A stretch of 64,000 nt of DNA from UM-FILTER-40-17 sp032251335. Lineage in GTDB: Bacteria; Bacteroidota; Bacteroidia; Flavobacteriales; Flavobacteriaceae. The stretch is from contig JAVVDW010000001.1 in NCBI GenBank assembly GCA_032251335.1, positions 124,001-188,000 of the forward strand. Reading direction: 5' to 3'. This document shows positions 9,541 through 17,739 of the stretch, piece by piece. The notes under the pieces are model-generated. The model was not told the origin of the DNA. It made no database searches and saw nothing but the letters and a program-made list of their open reading frames with translations. Both the position numbers and the translations under genes were made by a program. Within the stretch, counting starts at the first letter, position 1, and the number at the start of each line of letters is the position of its first letter.

Positions 9541-9999
9541 ATGGAAAACAAAAACATTCGAATCGCTTTAAGCAGTGTTTTAATCTATCTGATTTTTAAA
9601 AACGCTTTCCAAGTATTGACAGAGCTACTCTTATGGATACATTTGAAATTGAGCCTCGTATATGAATACGTTTTCGTATTGTTCAACTCCATGATAGGCG
9701 TTTTATCACTTTTGCTTCTGGTGTTTTTATTTAATCGATTTCTCAAAAAGGAAAATCCAAAAAATAAAACCATCTATGCCCTGATTTTAATTACAGCTAC
9801 CCTGAAAATTGCCTTATTACTAATGAATAAAATATCTGTAAACAAACTTGCTGAAGTCCATGTGGACGGTGCTCTAAACGCATATTTATCACAATTTGGA
9901 TGGTCTAAACTATTAGATGTCGTTTTTCCAATCTTTGGATTGATATATTTTTTGTGGAAACTAAAAACGGGTGCTCATACTGAGAAAAGCAATCTATAA
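9541..9999 (+). CDS. Four-helix membrane protein of unknown function
   Basis: 152 residues with four likely membrane helices (about 8-30, 38-68, 78-96 and 122-140) and a basic C-terminal tail. I do not recognise the family. The topology and the short N-terminus without a cleavable signal suggest an inner-membrane protein. It is the last member of the AT-rich accessory patch, ending about 50 bp before the promoter of the ABC-importer genes. It could be a small relative of DUF2975-like membrane proteins, but no motif decides this. Confidence 0.6.
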   Translation: MENKNIRIALSSVLIYLIFKNAFQVLTELLLWIHLKLSLVYEYVFVLFNSMIGVLSLLLLVFLFNRFLKKENPKNKTIYALILITATLKIALLLMNKISVNKLAEVHVDGALNAYLSQFGWSKLLDVVFPIFGLIYFLWKLKTGAHTEKSNL

Positions 10000-10050
10000 C
10001 TGAAATTGTGCCAAATTGCATAAACCCAAAGATGGCGTGAACTTTACCGA

Positions 10051-10079
10051 TTTGTTTCCGAATCACTTTCTTATCTTTA
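10051..10079 (+). promoter_or_regulatory. Probable promoter of the ABC-importer genes
   Basis: TTTG at 10051-10054, a 17-bp spacer, and TATCTTTA at 10072-10079. This matches the Bacteroidota pattern TTTG-N17-23-TAnnTTTG with one mismatch in the -7 box. It ends 22 bp before the start codon of the binding protein. No Fur-like or cobalamin-riboswitch signature was recognised in the leader. Confidence 0.45.
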
Positions 10080-10101
10080 CCTTTTTAAAAAATCATCTCA
10101 G

Positions 10102-11238
10102 ATGTCTCGTTTTTTTGTATGCTTATTGGTGTTTTTGGGTTTGTTTTCTTGTCAAAAAAATCGAAATGCTCACCGTTTACAGTTTTCCGACAGCCACAAA
10201 GTTTCACCCAAGCACGCAAAAGGTTTTTATGCCTTCGAATATCCCGATTTTACCATTTTGACCATTACACAACCCTGGAAAAATGCCCAGCAAACCTTTA
10301 GCTATGTTTTGACAAAAAATCCGGAAAACCTTGCAGATAGCTTACAGTCTTTACCCATCATACAAATACCGCTCAAAAAAATAGTAGTCACATCTACCAC
10401 ACACATTCCTTCCCTAGAAATGTTAGGTGTAGAAGAAACTTTGATTGGGTTTCCGGAAACAGACTACATTTCTTCGCCCAAAACGCGGGCGCGTATTGAA
10501 GCGGGAAAAGTCACAAACTTGGGTAAAAACGAACACATCAATTCAGAAGTTTTACTCTCACTTCAACCCGAAGTCGTAATCGGATTTTCCATCGACCAAA
10601 ACAACAAAGCCTATCAGAACTTTGAAGCTGCGGGCATTCCGGTCATCTACAACGGCGACTGGACCGAAATGTCACCTTTGGGCAGGGCCGAATGGCTCAA
10701 GTTTTTTGGATACCTGTTTGATAAATCCGCGGAGGCAAATCAATTGTATGATGCTATTGAAACCGCTTATTTTGAGGCAGCTAGCTTGACCCAATCCGTA
10801 ACTGACAAACCCACGGTCATCAGTGGCAGTTTGTTTAAAGATGTTTGGTATTTACCGGCAGGCGACAGTTGGGCAGCCCGTTTTTTTGAAGATGCCGGCG
10901 GCCATTATCTTTGGAAGGACACACCCGGTACGGGTAGCTTGTCTTTGAGTATAGAAAATGTGCTTGAAAAAGCCCATGACGTCAACTTTTGGATTGGAGT
11001 TGATGGTTTTGATACTGTAGAATCTTTGAAAAAGGCCAATATCCATTATCAAAAATTTGCCGCTTTTCAGCAAGGGAATGTTTTTACATTTACCACGACT
11101 AAAGAAAACAAAGGTGGCAATTTGTATTATGAACTGGCACCCAACAGACCCGATTGGGTTTTGCAAGATTTGATTCATATTTTACACCCGGATATTTTAC
11201 CCAACCACGAAAATGTATTTTTCAAAAAACTCGATTGA
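10102..11238 (+). CDS. Metal-chelate (siderophore/cobalamin-type) ABC substrate-binding lipoprotein
   Basis: 378 residues. The lipoprotein signal ends LFSC with Cys17 as anchor. Two periplasmic lobes of the FecB/BtuF class III binding-protein fold are visible: lobe 1 with TSTTHIPSLEMLGVEETLIGFP and SEVLLSLQPEVVIGFS, a long linking helix region, and lobe 2 ending GNVFTFT. It captures an iron or cobalamin chelate that has crossed the outer membrane and hands it to the permease whose TTG start directly follows the stop codon (zero gap). Iron-siderophore and vitamin B12 cannot be told apart here. Confidence 0.88.
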   Translation: MSRFFVCLLVFLGLFSCQKNRNAHRLQFSDSHKVSPKHAKGFYAFEYPDFTILTITQPWKNAQQTFSYVLTKNPENLADSLQSLPIIQIPLKKIVVTSTTHIPSLEMLGVEETLIGFPETDYISSPKTRARIEAGKVTNLGKNEHINSEVLLSLQPEVVIGFSIDQNNKAYQNFEAAGIPVIYNGDWTEMSPLGRAEWLKFFGYLFDKSAEANQLYDAIETAYFEAASLTQSVTDKPTVISGSLFKDVWYLPAGDSWAARFFEDAGGHYLWKDTPGTGSLSLSIENVLEKAHDVNFWIGVDGFDTVESLKKANIHYQKFAAFQQGNVFTFTTTKENKGGNLYYELAPNRPDWVLQDLIHILHPDILPNHENVFFKKLD

Positions 11239-12270
11239 TTGAAAGACCTCAGCGAATACCGATTACTCTTTGCCGGACTCAATTTAATATTGCTGGCGGT
11301 TGTCCTTGTCAATTTGAGCTTGGGTTCTGTATCCATTCCGATAGACAAGGTTTTTATGATTTTGCTCAGGGGCGCCGCTGAAGACGAAAACTGGAAATAT
11401 ATAGTGCTTAACTATCGCTTACCTAAAGTGTTTGTGGCCATGTTTGTAGGTTGCGGACTCAGTGTAAGCGGACTGATGATGCAAACCCTTTTCAGAAACC
11501 CGATGGCCGGTCCCTATGTTTTAGGCATCAGTTCTGGAGCCGGTTTGGGCGTTGCGCTCCTGCTGATGGGCAGTGCCGTTTTTGGTGGGTTCGTAGGTTT
11601 TCTGGCAGAAAGTTCTTTGGGTTTGGTACTTGCCGCAAGTTTGGGTGGTTTTATGGTGATGCTAGCCGTTTTGAGTATGTCTGTGCGGGTCAAAGACACT
11701 TTGTCATTGCTCATTATAGGGCTAATGTTTAGTAGCCTTGCAGCTGCTTTGGTCAGTGTGTTGGCTTTTTTCGCACCCGCAGCCTCATTACAAAAATACT
11801 TGTTTTGGTCGTTGGGCAGTTTGGGAAATATTTCATGGAACAATCTGTTTGTTTTTGCCGGCATCATGTTTGTCGCACTTTTTTTGAGCGTTCTCAAAAT
11901 AAAAACACTCAATGCGATGTTGCTCGGCGATAGGTATGCACAGTCAATGGGTGTAAACCTCAAAGGCAATCGGTTGTCAATCCTGATCGCCACTTGTTTG
12001 CTGGCCGGAACCATTACGGCTTTTGTAGGCCCCATTGCTTTTATAGGGCTTGCCGTGCCACATCTCACCCGACTTTTGTTTAAAACAGCCGACCACCGGA
12101 TGCTGTTGCCTGCCGTTGGACTCGTAGGCGCCATTTTGATGGTGATTTGCGACAGCATAGCCCAACTACCCGGCAGCGAACTGGTTTTGCCCATCAACGC
12201 CGTTACCTCTCTGATTGGTGCCCCGGTAGTGATCTGGTTGTTGGTACGAAAAAAAAGAATTTATCTCTAA
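11239..12270 (+). CDS. FecCD-family ABC transporter permease
   Basis: 343 residues, about ten membrane helices. FecCD hallmarks: LPKVFVAMFVGCGLSVSGLMMQTLFRNPMAGPYVLG near the N-terminus, the coupling loop GDRYAQSMGVNL, and FVGPIAFIGLAVPHLTRLL near residues 255-275. It forms the inner-membrane channel for the substrate delivered by the upstream lipoprotein. TTG start immediately after the previous stop (...TGATTG...), so translation is probably coupled. The matching ATPase is not downstream but on the opposite strand at 13665-14441. Confidence 0.92.
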   Translation: MKDLSEYRLLFAGLNLILLAVVLVNLSLGSVSIPIDKVFMILLRGAAEDENWKYIVLNYRLPKVFVAMFVGCGLSVSGLMMQTLFRNPMAGPYVLGISSGAGLGVALLLMGSAVFGGFVGFLAESSLGLVLAASLGGFMVMLAVLSMSVRVKDTLSLLIIGLMFSSLAAALVSVLAFFAPAASLQKYLFWSLGSLGNISWNNLFVFAGIMFVALFLSVLKIKTLNAMLLGDRYAQSMGVNLKGNRLSILIATCLLAGTITAFVGPIAFIGLAVPHLTRLLFKTADHRMLLPAVGLVGAILMVICDSIAQLPGSELVLPINAVTSLIGAPVVIWLLVRKKRIYL

Positions 12271-12327
12271 AAAATAAACGCCGGATAGTTTTTTTAAATT
12301 GACCTTTAGGTTGTATTTTTACCACCT

Positions 12328-13038
12328 ATGCAAGCAGATTTCAGCCACATAAAAGTCATTGGTTTTGATGCAGATGACACCCTTTGGGTCAATGAAACTT
12401 ACTTTAGGGATGCCGAAAAATCCTTTTCACAAATTTTGAGTCGTTTTGAAACGCCAAACAACATAGACCAAGAACTCTTTAGGGTTGAAATTGAAAACTT
12501 GGCCATTTACGGCTATGGCATCAAAGCTTTTGTGCTTTCTATGCTGGAAGCGGCTTTAAAAATTTCGAATTATCAGTTGCTGCCCAAAGAAGTAGAAAGC
12601 ATCCTCAATATCGGAAAAAAAATGATAGACCATCCGGTTGAACTTATCGACGGCGTAACTGAAACGCTTTCTGCCTTGGAACATCGCTATCGTTTGATTC
12701 TCATCACCAAGGGTGATTTGTTAGATCAGGAACGGAAGTTAAAAAAATCAAACTTAGCACATTATTTTCACCATATTGAAGTGCTGAGCGAGAAAAAGGA
12801 AGAAAATTATTCCGGTTTGCTCAACCAACTCGATATAAAACCTTCAGAATTTTTGATGGTGGGCAACTCCTTAAAGTCAGATGTTTTGCCGTTGATTCAT
12901 ATCAAGTCTAATGCAGCGCATGTACCGTTTCACACTACTTGGCAACACGAAGTTGTAACCGAGGAAGAAACCAATGGCAAGCACTATTTGACCCTTAAAA
13001 ATGTAACAGAACTCATTCCTTATCTAATTTCCCGGTGA
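12328..13038 (+). CDS. HAD-family hydrolase
   Basis: 236 residues, haloacid-dehalogenase phosphatase fold. Motif I is GFDADDTLW (nucleophile and acid/base aspartates about residues 12 and 14), motif II is LILITKGD, and motif IV region is FLMVGNSLKSDVLPL. The helical cap is inserted between motifs I and II, as in phosphoglycolate-phosphatase-like members. Physiological phosphate ester unknown. Its TGA overlaps the GTG of the next gene by 4 bp (GTGA), so the two are translationally linked. A TATTTTTA box ends 6 bp before the ATG. Confidence 0.86.
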   Translation: MQADFSHIKVIGFDADDTLWVNETYFRDAEKSFSQILSRFETPNNIDQELFRVEIENLAIYGYGIKAFVLSMLEAALKISNYQLLPKEVESILNIGKKMIDHPVELIDGVTETLSALEHRYRLILITKGDLLDQERKLKKSNLAHYFHHIEVLSEKKEENYSGLLNQLDIKPSEFLMVGNSLKSDVLPLIHIKSNAAHVPFHTTWQHEVVTEEETNGKHYLTLKNVTELIPYLISR

Positions 13039-13664
13039 AAAAAATTGATCTCGATAACTGGAAAAGAAAAGTGCATTTTCAGTTTTTTAAAAATTTTGAT
13101 GAGCCTTTTCACAGCCTGACATTTACAGTAGATGTAACCCATGCTTTGCAACATGCCAAAAAGAAAAATATCAGTTTTTTCAATTTTTACACCCATGCTT
13201 GTTTGCGTGCCGTAAATGCGCTTGAAGGTTTCAAATACCGCATCAAAAACAACGAAGTATATCTATGTGAACAAGTAAACATTTCTGCTACTTTGCCCAA
13301 AGGTGATGGCACTTTCCGCTTTTCGTATGTCGAGTTTCATACTGATTTTAAAAAATTCAACAAAAGGATGCAGGCAGAAAAACTTCGTATCCAGACGCAA
13401 GAAACGCTTTTTCCACCCCGCAACGATGATGCCGTGATTCATTTTTCGGCCTTGCCCTGGGTGTCTTTTACAGCTTTGACGCACGCACGCGATTTTTCCA
13501 TCAGAGATTCGGTTCCTAAAATTTCAGTTGGCGGCTTATGTGAAGCGAACGGCAAAACACTGATGCCGGTTTCTGTAACGGTTCATCACGCTTTGGCAGA
13601 CGGAAATGACATTGGTCTTTTTAAAGCAGCTTTTGAGCAGTTTTTACAGCTAAAAGAAAGCTGA
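13035..13664 (+). CDS. Chloramphenicol acetyltransferase-like protein (CatA fold)
   Basis: 209 residues, about the length of type A chloramphenicol acetyltransferases. The catalytic motif HHALADG (His near residue 180, with the structural Asp) and the N-terminal IDLDNWKRKVHFQFF match the family. Chromosomal members in Bacteroidota are often uncharacterised and may acetylate other hydroxyl substrates, so resistance should not be assumed. GTG start overlapping the HAD gene by 4 bp. The stop codon abuts the stop codon of the convergent ABC ATPase with no base between. Confidence 0.84.
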   Translation: MKKIDLDNWKRKVHFQFFKNFDEPFHSLTFTVDVTHALQHAKKKNISFFNFYTHACLRAVNALEGFKYRIKNNEVYLCEQVNISATLPKGDGTFRFSYVEFHTDFKKFNKRMQAEKLRIQTQETLFPPRNDDAVIHFSALPWVSFTALTHARDFSIRDSVPKISVGGLCEANGKTLMPVSVTVHHALADGNDIGLFKAAFEQFLQLKES

Positions 13665-14441
13665 TTATTTAATGGTAAACCTACCTGTACTTTCGTTAAA
13701 ATCTACCAAATCTGAAGGAAAAACCGCCGAAAATTCGTGATTTTCGATGAGTTCACAAGGTTCGCCCGATACTACTTTGTCGTTTTTCATCAAAATCATT
13801 TGGTCGCAAACTTGTATGGCCATGTCTATTTCGTGGGTAGAAAACAAGATGGTTTTATTTTGTTCGGCGGCAAGTTTTTTGAGGAGCTTTAAGATAAACA
13901 CTTTGTGATACACATCCAAGTGGGTGGTAGGTTCGTCTAGAATAATCACCGGCGTATGTTGTGCCAAAGATCTGGCAATCATGGCTTTTTGCAACTGTCC
14001 GTCGCTGATTTCATAACATTTTTTATGACTGATATCCAGGCAGTGGGTGAGGGTCAAGGCTTCTTCTATGGCGCGCGCATCCGTTTTGGTGAGCATGCCT
14101 ATCCAGTTGGTGTATGGATGCCTTCCGAGTGCCACCAAATCAAAAACAGTGAGGTTGGCTTGAATGGGATTGTTAGCCCAAACCACACTGACCAATTTTG
14201 AAATTTCCTGCGCTGTGTAATCTTGAATTTTTCTGCCGTACAAACACATGTCTCCCGACAGCGGATTTTCAATCTGAGTGAGCGTTTTGAGCAAGGTAGA
14301 TTTACCAATTCCATTGGCACCCACCAAAGCGGTGAGTTGGCTTTCCCTGAGTTCAAAACTAATGTTTTTAGAAATGATATCGGTGTATTTACCCTTGTTG
14401 TAACCAATACTTAACTGATTGACTTTAAATATAGATTCCAT
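13665..14441 (-). CDS. FecE/BtuD-type ABC transporter ATP-binding protein
   Basis: 258 residues. Walker A GANGIGKSTLLK, Q-loop region, signature motif in the degenerate form ISDGQLQKAMIARSLAQ (canonical LSGGQ replaced by ISDGQ), Walker B VIILDEPTTHLDV and switch histidine in FSTHEID. It is the energising subunit of iron-chelate or cobalamin importers and the natural partner of the binding protein and permease at 10.1-12.3 kb, although it faces them on the other strand with two genes between. The ISDGQ signature is seen in this ATPase subfamily. Confidence 0.9.
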   Translation of the reverse strand: MESIFKVNQLSIGYNKGKYTDIISKNISFELRESQLTALVGANGIGKSTLLKTLTQIENPLSGDMCLYGRKIQDYTAQEISKLVSVVWANNPIQANLTVFDLVALGRHPYTNWIGMLTKTDARAIEEALTLTHCLDISHKKCYEISDGQLQKAMIARSLAQHTPVIILDEPTTHLDVYHKVFILKLLKKLAAEQNKTILFSTHEIDMAIQVCDQMILMKNDKVVSGEPCELIENHEFSAVFPSDLVDFNESTGRFTIK

Positions 14442-14535
14442 ATTTTGCTTGCGTTGTGTTCAAAGATATAGATAAAAAATATGTCCGCCTTTCAAAAGCC
14501 CGTAATAGAATGATATATTTTTCGTTTTGATAGTC

Positions 14536-14543
14536 TATTTTTG
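14536..14543 (+). promoter_or_regulatory. -7 box TATTTTTG close to a start codon
   Basis: A perfect TAnnTTTG box ends 5 bp before the ATG at 14549. Either the mRNA has almost no leader or translation begins at the next ATG, 14564. No clear -33 TTTG at the normal spacing. Confidence 0.4.
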
Positions 14544-14548
14544 TAGGG

Positions 14549-15574
14549 ATGATTATTGGCAAAATGGTCCATAAATTCGTGTATTTTTTCAACGTCGTTG
14601 CCGCGTTGCTTCTACTGATTTCCTATATTTTACCTTACATTCCACCTAAATCTTTTCCGATGATTTCTGTATTGAGTTTGTCGGTGCCTGTGTTGATTCT
14701 TATCAACTTGTTGTTTGTTTTTTACGGTTTGTTTTTTATGAAGCGGATGTGGATGTTGTCCTTTTTTGTTTTGTTGTTGGGCTTTCAGAATTTTAAAGCC
14801 TTGTATAAATTTTCACATAAAGAAAATGCTTTACCGGCTAAACACATCCGAGTGATGAGTTACAATGTGCGGTTGTTCAATTTTTACAAATGGATTGCTG
14901 ATGATTCGATTCCGTCCAAAATGGGTCAGTTGATTAAAAAGGCCGATCCGTCATTAATTGCCTTACAAGATTATCACCCAAGCGGCAAACCTATTTTTGA
15001 TGGCTATACCCATCGTTTCGAAAAATTAAAAGGACAAAAATCGAAGTCGGGTTTGGCCATTTTTTCGATGCATCCTATAGTAGCTCAAGGTTCTTTGGAT
15101 TTTCCGGACACGTCTAACAATGGTATTTTTGTAGATGTTTTGGTTCAAAAAGATACCATTAGGGTGTATAATGTACATTTTCAATCTTTGAAAATTTCTC
15201 CAGAAATGAATGATTTGGGTGAACAAAACTACGAACTGCTCGGCAACAGAATAGCCAAAGCTTTCGTAAAACAACAAGCTCAGTTGGATGTTTTTTTAGC
15301 GCATTATGAGAAGTCGCCCTACAAAACTATTGTGATGGGCGATTTTAACAACACCGCATTTTCGTATTTGTACAGAAAAATGATACGTGCCGGACTTCAA
15401 GATAGTTTTGTGGAAGCCGGTTACAGTTTTGGTAAAACCTATGATTTTAAACTCTTTCCGCTTCGGATAGATTTCATACTTTCTGATGAGAATTTTCGGA
15501 CACTTCAATTCAAAACCTATGAGCAAAAAAATTCCGACCATTTTCCCATAGCGGGGACTTTGGGTTGGGAATAG
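14549..15574 (+). CDS. Membrane-anchored endonuclease/exonuclease/phosphatase-family protein
   Basis: 341 residues. Three N-terminal membrane helices (about 10-85) precede an EEP catalytic domain. Seen motifs: MSYNVRLFNFY, ALQDYHP (in place of the usual LQE), GDFNNTAFSYLYR and the C-terminal SDHFPIAG with the catalytic Asp-His. The domain hydrolyses phosphodiesters or phosphomonoesters of nucleic acids, lipids or inositols; the membrane anchor suggests a lipid or extracytoplasmic substrate. The start may be the ATG at 14564, because a promoter box ends at 14543. Its stop is 1 bp from the convergent pseudouridine synthase stop. Confidence 0.85.
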   Translation: MIIGKMVHKFVYFFNVVAALLLLISYILPYIPPKSFPMISVLSLSVPVLILINLLFVFYGLFFMKRMWMLSFFVLLLGFQNFKALYKFSHKENALPAKHIRVMSYNVRLFNFYKWIADDSIPSKMGQLIKKADPSLIALQDYHPSGKPIFDGYTHRFEKLKGQKSKSGLAIFSMHPIVAQGSLDFPDTSNNGIFVDVLVQKDTIRVYNVHFQSLKISPEMNDLGEQNYELLGNRIAKAFVKQQAQLDVFLAHYEKSPYKTIVMGDFNNTAFSYLYRKMIRAGLQDSFVEAGYSFGKTYDFKLFPLRIDFILSDENFRTLQFKTYEQKNSDHFPIAGTLGWE

Positions 15575-15575
15575 T

Positions 15576-16619
15576 TTATTCTTCCGAAATAGACTTGGTA
15601 TAATTGCGCCATTTGTCTATGACATTGGAGATATCCTCGGGAAGTTCAGAATCAAATTGCATCCATTTTCCTGTAACAGGATGCTTGAAACCCAGTGTTT
15701 TGGCATGTAGTGCTTGCCTGGGAAGCAGTTTAAAGCAGTTGTCCACAAACTGTTTGTATTTGGTGAAGGTAGTCCCTTTTAAAATTCTTTCACCGCCATA
15801 TCGGGCATCGTTAAACAAGGTGTGGCCGATGTGTTTCATATGCACCCTGATTTGGTGTGTGCGTCCTGTTTCAAGTTTGCAGGCCACAAGAGTTACGTAT
15901 AAAAACCTCTCTAAGACTTTGAAGTGGGTAACAGCCGGTTTTCCGTGAGAACCATCTTCGTAAACGGTCATTTGCAAGCGATCTTTGGGATGCCTACCGA
16001 TGTGGCCTTCCACCGTGCCTTCATCTTCGTTGATATGACCCCACACCAAAGCGTGGTAGGTGCGTTCGGAAGTTTTGTTGAAAAACTGTTTGGCCAAATG
16101 CGTCATGGCTTGTTCGGTTTTGGCAATGACCATGAGTCCGCTGGTGTCTTTGTCTATTCGATGGACCAATCCTGGTCTTTTTTCACCATTTAGCGGCAAG
16201 TTTTGAAAATGGTATGCCAAGGCATTGACAAGGGTACCGGAATAATTGCCGTGTCCGGGATGTACAACCATTCCGGCAGGTTTGTTCACGATGAGCAATA
16301 CTTCGTCTTCATAGACAATGTCCAAAGGAATGTCCTCGGGGGTGAGCAGAAATTCGTAGGGCGGATGTTCAAAAACGACAGTGACAACGTCTAAAGGCTT
16401 CACTTTGTAGTTGGACTTGACAACCTTGTCGTTGACCAATATATTGCCGTCGTCGGCGGCCTGTTGAATTTTATTTCTTGTTGTGTTTTCTATAAAATTG
16501 GCCAAAAATTTATCAACCCTAAGCGGTTCTTGGCCTTTGGTGGCTGTAAACCTATGGTGTTCGTAACGTTCGGTTTCTTCGGAAAAATCATCGAGATCTT
16601 CGGTGAATGCGTCAGTCAT
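15576..16619 (-). CDS. rluD: RluA-family 23S rRNA pseudouridine synthase (RluD-like)
   Basis: 347 residues. An N-terminal S4 RNA-binding domain (RVDKFLANFIENTTRNKIQQAADDGNILVND) is followed by the RluA catalytic domain with GLVHRIDKDTSGLMVIAK, the catalytic aspartate lying in HRIDKDTSG, and the late motif LETGRTHQIRVH. It converts uridines of 23S rRNA helix 69 to pseudouridine if it is the true RluD, which the S4-plus-catalytic layout supports. It starts 6 bp after the stop of the PASTA-protein gene, so the two form an operon on the minus strand. Confidence 0.93.
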   Translation of the reverse strand: MTDAFTEDLDDFSEETERYEHHRFTATKGQEPLRVDKFLANFIENTTRNKIQQAADDGNILVNDKVVKSNYKVKPLDVVTVVFEHPPYEFLLTPEDIPLDIVYEDEVLLIVNKPAGMVVHPGHGNYSGTLVNALAYHFQNLPLNGEKRPGLVHRIDKDTSGLMVIAKTEQAMTHLAKQFFNKTSERTYHALVWGHINEDEGTVEGHIGRHPKDRLQMTVYEDGSHGKPAVTHFKVLERFLYVTLVACKLETGRTHQIRVHMKHIGHTLFNDARYGGERILKGTTFTKYKQFVDNCFKLLPRQALHAKTLGFKHPVTGKWMQFDSELPEDISNVIDKWRNYTKSISEE

Positions 16620-16625
16620 AATTGT

Positions 16626-17186
16626 TTAAAAATTTTTCTTTCCATCGCCCAAAATCAAATCCAATCTTGAGTTTTTCTTTAGCTTTTCTCCAGGGTTTAC
16701 TTTTCGGTTTCTAAACTTTATTTCCAACACAACATCGCGGGCAAGATTTGGTTGATAGATGGTATCTCCAATGAGAAAACCCAAAGAGATAAGCGTGGGT
16801 TCTGCCTGCCGATACGTTTTTTGAATGATGTTAGGTATGGTGACATCGTTAAAATCGGACGGATTGATGGTCAGGTAAATTTTTCTGTTTTCTTTGACAA
16901 AATCACCCGGTTTCGGGGTTTGGTCTATCACTGAAAAACGCGGATAATCGGGGTTGTAATTTGCAGAATCCATCACCACGTAGCGCATGCCTTGTGCATC
17001 GAGGATTTTTTCAACCTCAGACAGGGTTTTCTTGCTCAAATCGGGCACAGGCAATTTTTCACCATGATGCGTAGTTTGTCTTAGCCAAAACAGCAAGCCA
17101 TAAATCAGTACAAGCAGGATAAGTCCTGCCAAGAGTAAATTTTTCACCAAAGTACTTCTTAAAATCTTTATCAGTATATCTTTCAT
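16626..17186 (-). CDS. Membrane-anchored PASTA-domain protein
   Basis: 186 residues from the start chosen here. One membrane helix (about 17-38), then two to three PASTA repeats outside the membrane (VPDLSKKTLSEVEKILDAQG; IPNIIQKTYRQAEPTLISLG; then a third, shorter strand unit). PASTA units bind peptidoglycan fragments in other bacteria; here there is no linked kinase. I chose ATG 17186 because it leaves a short cytoplasmic tail before the helix; ATG 17234 would add 16 basic residues and has a TATATTTG box (17250-17257 on this strand) 15 bp before it. Operon with the rluD-like gene downstream. Confidence 0.82.
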   Translation of the reverse strand: MKDILIKILRSTLVKNLLLAGLILLVLIYGLLFWLRQTTHHGEKLPVPDLSKKTLSEVEKILDAQGMRYVVMDSANYNPDYPRFSVIDQTPKPGDFVKENRKIYLTINPSDFNDVTIPNIIQKTYRQAEPTLISLGFLIGDTIYQPNLARDVVLEIKFRNRKVNPGEKLKKNSRLDLILGDGKKNF

Positions 17187-17361
17187 TTGCGTCTTTTTTG
17201 CTTTTCGTTGTCTCGCTGAAAGTTGTTTTAGCATCCTACAATTTTGCTACAAATATAAACATATAACGCTAACCACTTTTTTAAATTATCACAGGGCTAA
17301 TCTTTCAAAATATTATTTCAAAATCAACCATTACTTTTCGTAAAATGGTTAATTTTGACCT

Positions 17362-17739
17362 ATGAAAAAGACATTATTCGTTATTTTATTATCAACCCTC
17401 TTTTTTGGCTGTTATGACGGTGAGCGAAATTGTGATGCAGTGAGAACCGGAAAGTTTGAGTTTGTAACCGAAGTGAATCAGGAAAAAGTTACTTCTGTTT
17501 TTGAAAGGTTTGAAAAATTTGAAGTGGAGTATTTCAATCAAAAAGTGGATACTTCTACCGTAAGATGGGTAAACAATTGCGAGTATATTTTACAGCACAA
17601 AACACCCAAAAACAGGGCTGAACAAAAAGCGGTACACATCAAAATATTAACTACAGACGAAAGCGGATATACTTTTGAATATGGCATTGTTGGCGAATCG
17701 CAAAAATCGAAAGGCCGTGTCAATAAGATTACAGAATAA
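17362..17739 (+). CDS. Small lipoprotein of unknown function
   Basis: 125 residues with a lipoprotein signal ending LFFGC (Cys17). The mature part is a small beta-rich domain with Cys24 and Cys68; in the latter region CEYILQHKTP resembles the 'DNA topoisomerase IV'-mislabelled small lipoproteins of flavobacteria. No function is assigned. A perfect TAATTTTG -7 box (17350-17357) ends 4 bp before the ATG. Its TAA shares one base with the ATG of the TerC gene (TAATG), so the two are translationally coupled. Confidence 0.72.
   Translation: MKKTLFVILLSTLFFGCYDGERNCDAVRTGKFEFVTEVNQEKVTSVFERFEKFEVEYFNQKVDTSTVRWVNNCEYILQHKTPKNRAEQKAVHIKILTTDESGYTFEYGIVGESQKSKGRVNKITE

Noticed and set aside
10102..10130. 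Possible cobalamin riboswitch before the importer
   Set aside because: The leader is only about 20 nt and lacks the B12-box; no such element is visible.
11514..12197. 227-codon open frame antisense to the FecCD permease
   Set aside because: Ser/Thr/Lys-rich shadow produced by the hydrophobic codons on the other strand; no homology features and no start signal.
13035..13664. Chloramphenicol resistance gene on a mobile element
   Set aside because: The gene is chromosomal, overlaps a HAD gene by 4 bp and has no flanking repeats or IS; only fold similarity is supported.
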